A stretch of DNA of 64,000 nucleotides from Blautia faecis. GTDB taxonomy: Bacteria > Bacillota > Clostridia > Lachnospirales > Lachnospiraceae. Made by a program: the position numbers and the translations under genes. The notes under the pieces are model-generated. The model ran no database searches, had not been told where the DNA came from, and saw nothing but the letters and a program-made list of their open reading frames with translations. The first letter of the stretch is position 1; every line of letters begins with the position of its first letter. The stretch covers positions 1 through 64,000 of the forward strand of contig NZ_JAJCIA010000006.1 in assembly GCF_020554845.1 (NCBI RefSeq). Reading direction: 5' to 3'. Positions 24,717-32,735 of the stretch are shown here, piece by piece.

Positions 24717-26141
24717 TCAGGTATTTTCCGGATAAATCCCAATAAACGTTAGAAGCGGAAGTACACGGAAATCATGTAAAACAATTTTCATTTCCCTGGC
24801 TTTTTTCCCCTTAACAGGAATGATCTTCTGATAGCCAATTACCGTTCCTGTGTAAATACTGTTCCATATTTCCCCTTCTTTAACAAATACCTCATATTTT
24901 TCTACTCTCTGGCTATAGCAGACAGCCTCTTTTAATACCAGATACCCCAAATTGTATGAGTCGTCCAGGCAAATCGTTATCTCTACTGGCAGCTCACTGC
25001 TTTCAGGCTGATACCATGCTTCCAAAGTATCCTCTGTCAAATTGGAAGCCGGATGCGCTGGATCTTCATTTTCCGAAAAAACATGTGCTGTACTCATTAA
25101 ATTATGAGCAAAAGATTTCTTTTTCCAGCTTCCAAATTCTTCCAGACGTTTAACATCATTTTTATGAAGAAGTCCGTTTGGCATAGGTGGAATGTTTAAC
25201 AAAAAGGTTGCATTTCCTCCAACAGCCCCAATATAGATATGAACCAGCTCTTCCAGACTTTTCACCTGATCATCTTCTTCTGGATGATAAAACCATCCAG
25301 GTCTTATAGAAGTATTTACTTCTGCCGGATACCAGATCAGATCCGTTTCACCTTCAAGCGCTTTTCTGCTTCCAAGATCTTCCATATCACTGGTAATCCG
25401 GCGCATTCTGAATTCCTCATCATCGGTCTGCTGGCTTCTTTCCTGTACACTCTCTGCAAGTGCTGTACGCGCAGGAACAACACTCCACTCAGATTTTCTT
25501 ACATCGCCAGCTTCATTTCCACACCATCGGATATCTGGCCCGCACACACAGATACATGCGTCTGGCTGATATTTTCGAACACATTCGTAATAGCGATTCC
25601 AGTCATAGACCTGTTTTTTCCCATTAGGTCCTTCCCCACATGCACCATCCAGCCAGACACTGAAAATATCCCCATAGCCGGTGAGAAGCTCAGTCAGCTG
25701 TGCCAGATAGTAATCGTCATATTCTTTTCCACTTCCATAGCAAGGCTGATTGCGGTCCCATGGGGAAAGATAAATTCCAAATTTCATTCCATGGCGGTGG
25801 CATGCTTCGGACACTTCCCGAACCACATCTCCCCTGCCATTTTTCCATGGGCTTGCTGCAACGCTGTGACTGGTATATCTGGTAGGCCACAGGCAGAAAC
25901 CGTCATGGTGCTTACAGGTAAGAATTACGCCTTTCATGCCGGCATTTTGTGCTGCAGTCACCCACTGGTCTGCGTCAAACTCTGTAGGATTAAAAATTTG
26001 CGGATTTTCCGTTCCATCTCCCCATTCCCGATTGGTATATGTATTCATTCCAAAATGAAAAAACGCATAAAACTCTGTTGCCTGATAGGCAAGCTGACGG
26101 CGGGAGGGAACAATTTTTATTAATTCCTGATCAGTTGGCAT
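24717..26141 (-). CDS. Alpha-L-fucosidase, GH29
   Basis: 474 aa, ATG after AAAGGAGAAATCAT. The GH29 barrel is clear: FHFGMNTYTNREWGDG, GVILTCKHHDGFCLWPT, FGIYLSPWDRN, and the nucleophile strand IFSVWLDGACGEG (Asp ~160). A C-terminal discoidin-like beta domain follows. No signal peptide, so it works in the cytoplasm, releasing L-fucose from imported oligosaccharides. It is the last gene of the operon with the two permeases and binding protein. Linkage preference (alpha-1,3/4 versus broader) cannot be read from sequence. Confidence 0.93.
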   Translation of the reverse strand: MPTDQELIKIVPSRRQLAYQATEFYAFFHFGMNTYTNREWGDGTENPQIFNPTEFDADQWVTAAQNAGMKGVILTCKHHDGFCLWPTRYTSHSVAASPWKNGRGDVVREVSEACHRHGMKFGIYLSPWDRNQPCYGSGKEYDDYYLAQLTELLTGYGDIFSVWLDGACGEGPNGKKQVYDWNRYYECVRKYQPDACICVCGPDIRWCGNEAGDVRKSEWSVVPARTALAESVQERSQQTDDEEFRMRRITSDMEDLGSRKALEGETDLIWYPAEVNTSIRPGWFYHPEEDDQVKSLEELVHIYIGAVGGNATFLLNIPPMPNGLLHKNDVKRLEEFGSWKKKSFAHNLMSTAHVFSENEDPAHPASNLTEDTLEAWYQPESSELPVEITICLDDSYNLGYLVLKEAVCYSQRVEKYEVFVKEGEIWNSIYTGTVIGYQKIIPVKGKKAREMKIVLHDFRVLPLLTFIGIYPENT

Positions 26142-26212
26142 ATGATTTCTCCTTTAATTTTCATATATTTTTCAGAAAGAAGATACTATGCAGACAGCTG
26201 CAAAAAATAGTT

Positions 26213-27040
26213 TCATCCCTTCAACCCGCCTGCACCGATTCCCTGAAGCAGATATCTCTGTCCAATGAGATAGATAATAATTGTTGGGATCATAACGATT
26301 ACAAGTCCGGCAAACAGGGCACCCCAGTCTGTAGCATATTTCTGCACCTCAAACAAATTTGCCATACCGATGGGAAGGGTTTTCTTTGCATCTTCCGTAA
26401 GAAGAACAAGTGCCAGTGGATATTCATTCCAGAAGCCCATGGCACTTAACATGGTAATGGTAGCGATTCCGGGTTTTGCAAGAGGCACCATAACTCTTAA
26501 TAACAGCTGGATATTAGTAGCACCGTCAATTCTTGCAGACTCCTCATAATCCCTTGGTACCGCAGACATAAATCCCTGCAAGGTAAAGATACAGAAAGGA
26601 AACTGCATAACTGCATAAACAAGACATAATACCGGCAGGTTATTTAATCCGTTCACAGCCTGTAATTCCAGAAACAAAGGAATCATAATGTAAGTAGCCT
26701 GCAGAAAAATGCAAGCCATGTAGACCGTAGAAATCAGCCTGCTGCCCACAAAACGGTATCTTGCCAGTACATAAGAGATGGGAATGACAAAAAGCAGAAG
26801 CAATACAGTGGAAAGCACTGTCACAAATATGGAATTTCCAAAATAAGCGGCGATATTTGCTTTCTGCCATGCTGCCACAAAATTATCCAGATTCAAAGCT
26901 GCGGGCAATGCATAAGGATCTGTCAGATATTCTGCATTTGTCTTAAACGCAGACATCAGATTCCAGAAAAGCGGATACAAAAAGATAACGGTAAACAGAA
27001 TCATCAGGATCCTGATACACCAGGTTCTTACAGTTTTCAT
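26213..27040 (-). CDS. Sugar ABC transporter permease, MalG type
   Basis: 275 aa with six membrane helices and the EAA loop that contacts the ATPase (YEESARIDGATNIQLLLRVMVPLAKPGI). It pairs with the MalF-type permease 12 bases upstream and the binding protein further upstream. No ATPase gene is in the operon, as is usual for Firmicute CUT1 systems that share an MsmK-type ATPase. Substrate is likely a fucosylated oligosaccharide, inferred from GH29 and GH95. Confidence 0.93.
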   Translation of the reverse strand: MKTVRTWCIRILMILFTVIFLYPLFWNLMSAFKTNAEYLTDPYALPAALNLDNFVAAWQKANIAAYFGNSIFVTVLSTVLLLLFVIPISYVLARYRFVGSRLISTVYMACIFLQATYIMIPLFLELQAVNGLNNLPVLCLVYAVMQFPFCIFTLQGFMSAVPRDYEESARIDGATNIQLLLRVMVPLAKPGIATITMLSAMGFWNEYPLALVLLTEDAKKTLPIGMANLFEVQKYATDWGALFAGLVIVMIPTIIIYLIGQRYLLQGIGAGGLKG

Positions 27041-27052
27041 CAGTCTCCCTCC

Positions 27053-27934
27053 CTATTCTTTTTCAGATGATACTTTTTTAGAAATCATTGCAAGCACGAT
27101 TGCAAGAATCAGGGTAAACATGGCAATTGCCATGGCATATCCAAAATTGGCGTTTCGCATACCCTGGGTATACATATACTGTAAAAGTACACTGGAAGCA
27201 CCATTTGGTCCTCCACCTGTCATAACATTGGACAGGGTAAAACTTAAGTTGATAGTACCAGACAGGGAAAGTATATAGGTCGTTCCAATAGATCTGCGAA
27301 GCAGCGGAATGGTGATCTTAAAGAACTTCTGCACTCCTGTTGCGCCATCAATGGAAGCAGCTTCATAAACCTCCTGGGAAATCCCATCAATGGAAGCCAC
27401 ATGCATGACCATGTAATAACCAATGGCCTGCCACACCAAGGCCGCACCAATACACCAGAGAGCTGTTTTTCCCTCTCCAAGCCATGCATGTTTCCAGGTG
27501 GAGAGATGGAACAGATCCAGTATATGATTCAGAATTCCTCTTGTGGGATTAAACACAAAGGACCACACAATACCAACTACAGTCATGGAAACAATACTTG
27601 GGAAAAAGAATACGGTCCGGTAAAATGACTTTTCCTTAAGCTGTCCCTGAGTAAGGATAAATGCAAATACAAGACTTAGAAATATGGTCACAGCCGGGAT
27701 TACCAGCATCAGCTTAAGAGTATTAAACAGTGCCTGAAGAAAATCCTTATCCTGGAACATATACCTGTAATTATCCAAAAATACAAATTTGCTGTTAAAG
27801 CCTACGCTAAGTGCAGTGGAACTGGTAAAAGACAGATAAATGGCATTTACCATAGGGACAATCATAAAAACAATGGTTAAGATCAATGCAGGAAGCGTAC
27901 ACAGGGCTATAAATAATCTGGGCTTTTTTACCAC
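27053..27934 (-). CDS. Sugar ABC transporter permease, MalF/UgpA type
   Basis: 293 aa, six helices, EAA motif EVYEAASIDGATGVQKFFKI near residue 195. The first permease gene of the operon; the ribosome site is GAGGTGAGC before the GTG/ATG at 27934. Forms the translocation channel with the MalG-type protein. Confidence 0.93.
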   Translation of the reverse strand: MVKKPRLFIALCTLPALILTIVFMIVPMVNAIYLSFTSSTALSVGFNSKFVFLDNYRYMFQDKDFLQALFNTLKLMLVIPAVTIFLSLVFAFILTQGQLKEKSFYRTVFFFPSIVSMTVVGIVWSFVFNPTRGILNHILDLFHLSTWKHAWLGEGKTALWCIGAALVWQAIGYYMVMHVASIDGISQEVYEAASIDGATGVQKFFKITIPLLRRSIGTTYILSLSGTINLSFTLSNVMTGGGPNGASSVLLQYMYTQGMRNANFGYAMAIAMFTLILAIVLAMISKKVSSEKE

Positions 27935-28016
27935 GCTTGCTCACCTCTTTAAATTTAAATATTGAATAACTGTGGATGACATCACCGATTGGCAATATAT
28001 CTATTTAGGGTTACAA

Positions 28017-28048
28017 AAGGCTGCCGCATACATTGTGCAGCAGCCTTT
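28017..28048 (-). terminator. Intra-operon stem-loop between binding protein and permease
   Basis: AAAGGCTGCTGCA and TGCGGCAGCCTTTT form a GC-rich stem 40 bases after the binding-protein stop. Such hairpins usually protect or attenuate, so that binding protein is made in excess over permease. Confidence 0.8.
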
Positions 28049-28086
28049 CCATGCTTTACCGTTTTTATCCGGCTGGCATATGAAGT

Positions 28087-29433
28087 TTAGTTGGCAGCTT
28101 CCATATCAGCACGAACCTGTGCGAAAGCAGCTTCTACGTTCTGTGCCCACTCTTCTACTGTCATTTCATCGTTCATAACAGAAGTGATCGGGTTGAAAAT
28201 CTCATCTTTCGGGTTGATCTTGCAGTCAGCCGGAACTGCTGCAAAGCTCATGATCAGGGAGGAAGCATTTGCCTCTTCGTAGATTCCGTACATATTGTAG
28301 ATTGCAGTAGACAGCTTATCTTTTGCTACTTCACGGGCACTCTTGGTAGCATAGAGGGCACCGGAAGCCTCTGCAAAAGCAGATACGGATTCATCGCTGT
28401 ACAGGAAACGGAGAAATTCTTTTGCAAGCTCTGGGTTCTTGGCAGCTGCCGGAATAGAGAACTGCTCGCAGCTGTCAAATACATAATGCACATCATCAGC
28501 ATTCTCGGTTGGGATCGGAGCCATTGCAAACTCGAATCCGTCTTCTCTTGGAGCATCCTGCATCTCATTTTCCATCCAAGTTCCGTTCGTGATAAATGCA
28601 GCTTTTCCAAGCATCATCTCTGTCTGGGACTCAGTATGGTTCATACCTACAGTACCCTCTAACAGGTTGCCTTTCTCTGCAATTTCTTTGATATGGGTAA
28701 GAGCCTTTAACACACCTTCGTTGTTGAAGGAGCCTTCCTCATAATTGGCAATCTTGGTAAGAGCTTCCTCGCCGCATTCATTTGCAATTGCCGGCCAGAG
28801 CATTTCTTCCATATATCCCGGATAAATTCCCTGATAGGTAAAAAGAGCACGTCCGTCAATATCCTTTAAGGTATCGCCAAGTGCAAAAAACTCGTCCCAT
28901 GTTTTTGGAACTTCCAGATTGTTCTCATCGAAAAAGGTCTTGTTGTAGATCAGACCCTGCGGACCGCTGCTAAATGGTGCAAGATAGATTTCGCCATCTC
29001 CGTAAGGAGCACATTTGGTACTGGAAAGAATACCGTCTGTAATATCATCCCGAAGAGTTCCGGTTCCTGCATAGTTCTCTCCGTCAAATACATCGTCCAG
29101 GTTCAGAAGCGCATGCTCTTTGATCAGGGAAAGGATTACGCCATCCTCAGCGCCATCATTAAGGCAGATAAAATCCGGTGCGTTTCCGGCTACGATCTGT
29201 GGGCGGATAATATCACCAATAGTCGGGCTAATAGTCATGTTTACTTTCACGCCCTCATGGCTCTCTTCGAAAAGCTCTACCATCTGGTTCCAGTAAGCAT
29301 CTCCGTATCCACCCTGGAAAATGGCAATGTTCAGTTCCTGTTCTTCTGCTTCCGCAAATGCTGTGAGCGGGGAAAGTACAGTAGCTGCACTCATGGCAAG
29401 AATCATTGCAGATGCTGCAAATCTTTTTTTCAT
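28087..29433 (-). CDS. Extracellular sugar-binding protein of the fucosyl-glycan ABC system
   Basis: 448 aa, family-1 SBP (NIAIFQGGYGDAYWNQMVEL, APDFICLNDG, GKAAFITNGTWME). The N-terminus is a Sec signal ending LTAFAEAEE with no lipobox cysteine, unusual for a Gram-positive SBP, so retention at the surface must rely on something else or the protein is partly released. First gene of the operon, behind the promoter at 29485-29513 and a strong AAGGAGGAAACAACCT ribosome site. Confidence 0.92.
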   Translation of the reverse strand: MKKRFAASAMILAMSAATVLSPLTAFAEAEEQELNIAIFQGGYGDAYWNQMVELFEESHEGVKVNMTISPTIGDIIRPQIVAGNAPDFICLNDGAEDGVILSLIKEHALLNLDDVFDGENYAGTGTLRDDITDGILSSTKCAPYGDGEIYLAPFSSGPQGLIYNKTFFDENNLEVPKTWDEFFALGDTLKDIDGRALFTYQGIYPGYMEEMLWPAIANECGEEALTKIANYEEGSFNNEGVLKALTHIKEIAEKGNLLEGTVGMNHTESQTEMMLGKAAFITNGTWMENEMQDAPREDGFEFAMAPIPTENADDVHYVFDSCEQFSIPAAAKNPELAKEFLRFLYSDESVSAFAEASGALYATKSAREVAKDKLSTAIYNMYGIYEEANASSLIMSFAAVPADCKINPKDEIFNPITSVMNDEMTVEEWAQNVEAAFAQVRADMEAAN

Positions 29434-29484
29434 AGGTTGTTTCCTCCTTCTTGTTGGCTTTTATTACGTTTGCCTGATGATGCT

Positions 29485-29513
29485 ATTATAGTGCAAAAAT
29501 CTTTTGTCGTAAA
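29485..29513 (-). promoter_or_regulatory. Promoter of the SBP-permease-GH29 operon
   Basis: TTTACG, 17 bases, TATAAT on the minus strand, about 50 bases before the SBP start. The regulator pair is transcribed divergently from the other side of this region. Confidence 0.75.
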
Positions 29514-29707
29514 TTAACAAAACAATTCTCATTATGGAACATTTTCTTGTAAATAATATCTGATATGGATTTTCTTGCAGCATATATGTATTATTTTTTC
29601 ATCTTTTGCTTTTTACATAGATTATTCTGTTTTTTTCCTGTATAATGAATGAAAATAATAATATTTTGACAGATACCCGTCAGTGGTCAGCAACAGGAGG
29701 AGCCTCC

Positions 29708-31477
29708 ATGGAAAAAAAACATCATTTTCAGGGATTTCGTAAATTCAGCATCAAAACAAGACTTGTAATTGCCCTTCTGATGATTTCTATTATCCCATTA
29801 GCAGGAATCAGCGGCTATTCTTTTCATATATTTTCCGCGGCACTTCAAGAGAAGCTTTCTGCATCTATTTCCCAGACCCTGTCCATGATCAATCTGAATA
29901 TGGTAAGTGAAGTCGAGAAATATCAGTATTTGTGTGGTTCCATCTGTATCAGCCAGGAAATCAAGGAAGGTCTTCTGAAAAAAGATATGACTGATATGGA
30001 AAAGAATCAGGCAATTATCGAAATCCAGAAGATGATCCGGAGCAAGATCATTTACCCTGCTCAGGCGAAAAATATTACTGTTTATGATACAGATGGAAAT
30101 ATTTTTTATGATCTGGGCTATGACGGGTTCTATCAGGAAGATGTGGACCGGATCCTATCGCAGCTTGAGGAGCAGGAACAGGATGTGTGGGCTTATGCAC
30201 ATACTTACCGTGACAGAAATATTCTGGTTCTCGGAAGAAGGATTTACGAGCAATATTCCAAAAGCCGGGTGATCGGATACACTCTGATTTCTATTGAAGA
30301 AAAAATCTTTTCCAAGACGGTACTGGAGCCTGTGGGACTGTCAGATTCTTCCAATATTATGTATATGAATCTGGATGGAACGGTGCTCTCTTCCTGGAAC
30401 CGAAGTATCGCCCTGGGGGAGAAAACTAATGAGGAGCTTCTGAAAAAAATCCAGGAAAGGCTTCCAAAGAAAACCGATTCCTTTAGTATTCAGGAGGATG
30501 GAGAGGAACAGCTGGTGACCTATATTTTTAATAAAAATCTGAATCAGCTGTTTGTATATACCATGCCTTACCACTATATCAATTCAGAGGTTTATGCCAT
30601 GCTGAAACAGATTCTTGTGGTGGTAGTGTTTCTGGTTTTACTATGCATCGTAATTGTAGCCATGGTATATCAGGGAATTATGTCTCCTATTAAAAGAATG
30701 CTGGAATTCTGCAGTGAGGTTTCCGAAGGAAATTTATCTGTGCGTATTCAGGACAAGCATAAGGATGAACTCTCCCGGCTTTCCGGCAGCATGGATCATA
30801 TGGCAGATACCATCGAACATCTGATGGACCAGCAGAAGACTCAGGAAAAGAAAAAAAGAGAGCTGGAGCTGCAGATGCTTCAGTATCAGCTGAATCCTCA
30901 TTTCCTTTTCAATACTCTGAACAGTCTTCGGTTTGTGGCTGCCATGCATAAGGATCAGATTGTAAGTGACGGAATCCAGGCGCTAAGCAGTCTTTTACAG
31001 AATACTCTTACTAATAAGAATGAATATATTACGATTCAGGAGGAACTGGAAAATCTGGAAAATTATTTTTCCATTCTTAGGATCCGATATGCAGGAAGCT
31101 TTGAATATTCTTTTCATGTAGAGGAGGATGAGCTGCTCTCCTGTCTGGTTCCAAAGCTTATTCTGCAGCCTCTGGCAGAAAACTCGGTGATGCACGGTTC
31201 GTCAGATAATGGCACGGTGATGGAGATTCAGATTACCTGCTGGCGGGAAGATGAGGATGTAATTATCGAACTGTCTGATGACGGTAAAGGCTTTGAGGTG
31301 ACAGACGACGCCCTGGCGCCTCACCCGGAGCGGAAAAGGATTGGCGTCGCCAATGTAAATGACCGGATCCAGCTGAATTTCGGACGAAAATACGGGCTGA
31401 AAATTAACAGCCAGCCGGGAAAAGGAACTACTTGTACCCTGACCCTGCCGGAGCTTTATGCGGACACGCTTTCATAA
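29708..31477 (+). CDS. YesM-type sensor histidine kinase
   Basis: 589 aa from ATG 29708 (CAACAGGAGGAGCCTCC upstream). Membrane helices near 20-43 and 295-320 enclose a Cache-type sensor. HAMP follows (IMSPIKRMLEFCSEV), then the His_kinase domain with QLNPHFLFNTLNSLRF and HATPase (ENSVMHG, LSDDGKGFE, GVANVNDRI). This family partners AraC-type YesN regulators and commonly controls glycan uptake genes. The YesN-type gene follows 52 bases later. Confidence 0.94.
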   Translation: MEKKHHFQGFRKFSIKTRLVIALLMISIIPLAGISGYSFHIFSAALQEKLSASISQTLSMINLNMVSEVEKYQYLCGSICISQEIKEGLLKKDMTDMEKNQAIIEIQKMIRSKIIYPAQAKNITVYDTDGNIFYDLGYDGFYQEDVDRILSQLEEQEQDVWAYAHTYRDRNILVLGRRIYEQYSKSRVIGYTLISIEEKIFSKTVLEPVGLSDSSNIMYMNLDGTVLSSWNRSIALGEKTNEELLKKIQERLPKKTDSFSIQEDGEEQLVTYIFNKNLNQLFVYTMPYHYINSEVYAMLKQILVVVVFLVLLCIVIVAMVYQGIMSPIKRMLEFCSEVSEGNLSVRIQDKHKDELSRLSGSMDHMADTIEHLMDQQKTQEKKKRELELQMLQYQLNPHFLFNTLNSLRFVAAMHKDQIVSDGIQALSSLLQNTLTNKNEYITIQEELENLENYFSILRIRYAGSFEYSFHVEEDELLSCLVPKLILQPLAENSVMHGSSDNGTVMEIQITCWREDEDVIIELSDDGKGFEVTDDALAPHPERKRIGVANVNDRIQLNFGRKYGLKINSQPGKGTTCTLTLPELYADTLS

Positions 31478-31529
31478 AATACACAACTAGAGCCTTTTTC
31501 AAACACGCTCTGGTCAGAAAGGACGATAC

Positions 31530-32708
31530 ATGTACAGTATACTGATTGTGGATGATGAGCCCATTGTAAAAATTGCGCTTCGTTCCATCCTACCCTGGGA
31601 GGAGCATGGCTTTTCTATTTGCGGAACGGCATCAAATGGACTTGAGGCTCTGCCTTTGATCGAACAGCATCATCCGGATGTGATCATCACAGACCTGAAA
31701 ATGCCTGGGATGGACGGGCTTGAGCTGATTCGGACTTTAAAGGAAAAGAATTGTCCGGGAGAAATTCTGGTGCTTAGCAATTACGAGGATTTTGATTCTG
31801 TGCGAAGTGCACTGCTGCTTGGTGCGGCAGATTATCTGCTGAAAATTAAGATCCAGCCAGATACCCTTCTTGCCTGTCTGAATAAAACGGTAGAAAAATT
31901 AAAGGACAGAGCACCCAGGCATTGGGAAACTGAAAAAAGGGATCAGGAAGAGAATATATCAAAGCTGCTGCTGGAATTTTTCCAGAAGGATATAAAGCTT
32001 TCAGATTTTATGGGACAGCATGCTAAAACCAGACTTGCATTTATGGAAGCTTCCTGCGCCGTCTGCTATGTAACCTTTGAGAAGTTTTTATCTAATGAAG
32101 CATTTTCCATCTCCGGGAGTCTTCTGCGGGATATGATCCTGGATGCGGTTCAGGGAGTGTTGCAGCCCTATATTCTGGTGCTGAACGATTATAGCGCACT
32201 GGTTATTTTTTCCCAGACTGAGCTGTCCGGCAGTGAAATTAAGGTGGAACAGTTGGTAAAAAAGCTATACAATCGTTTTACCATGTACCAGTCCTTTGCA
32301 CCGGATATGCCCTATCAGGAGATGCTGAAAAATTACGAAGAAGCGCGAAGTGTGTTCCGGGAATTTTCCTCTAATGAGGGACACTATAAAACTGACGTTG
32401 CGAAGACCCTGGAGTACATGGAGGAAAATTACATGTACAGGCTGACCCTGTCTTCTATTTCTGCAAACGTAAATTTAAGCTCCAGTTATCTGTGCAGGAT
32501 TTTTAAATCTGAGGTTGGCACAAGCATTACCAACTATCTGAATAATTTGCGGATACGCAAGGCTGCAACCTTGATCAAGGAGAATACCATGTCCATGAAA
32601 GAGATTTCTTCCATGGTAGGAATTGATGATCAGCTTTATTTCAGCAGGCTGTTTAAGAAATGCATGGGAATTTCGCCATCGGAATATGGAAAGAGGTATC
32701 ATCAGTAG
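31530..32708 (+). CDS. YesN-type response regulator (REC + AraC HTH)
   Basis: 392 aa. Receiver at 1-120 (ILIVDDEPIVKIALRS, phosphoacceptor in IITDLKMPGMDG, KIK at the end), a ~150-residue linker, then two AraC HTH units at ~290-390 (LSSISANVNLSSSYLCRIF, MKEISSMVGIDDQLYFSRLF). It is paired with the kinase just upstream and lies between the divergent ABC/GH29 operon and GH95, so it most likely activates both. Confidence 0.94.
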   Translation: MYSILIVDDEPIVKIALRSILPWEEHGFSICGTASNGLEALPLIEQHHPDVIITDLKMPGMDGLELIRTLKEKNCPGEILVLSNYEDFDSVRSALLLGAADYLLKIKIQPDTLLACLNKTVEKLKDRAPRHWETEKRDQEENISKLLLEFFQKDIKLSDFMGQHAKTRLAFMEASCAVCYVTFEKFLSNEAFSISGSLLRDMILDAVQGVLQPYILVLNDYSALVIFSQTELSGSEIKVEQLVKKLYNRFTMYQSFAPDMPYQEMLKNYEEARSVFREFSSNEGHYKTDVAKTLEYMEENYMYRLTLSSISANVNLSSSYLCRIFKSEVGTSITNYLNNLRIRKAATLIKENTMSMKEISSMVGIDDQLYFSRLFKKCMGISPSEYGKRYHQ

Positions 32709-32735
32709 GCAAATCATAATGAAAGGAATAAATAT

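Noticed and set aside
25239..26123. Plus-strand open frame of 294 codons
   Set aside because: Antisense to the GH29 gene, whose motifs are unmistakable; composition is that of a shadow frame.
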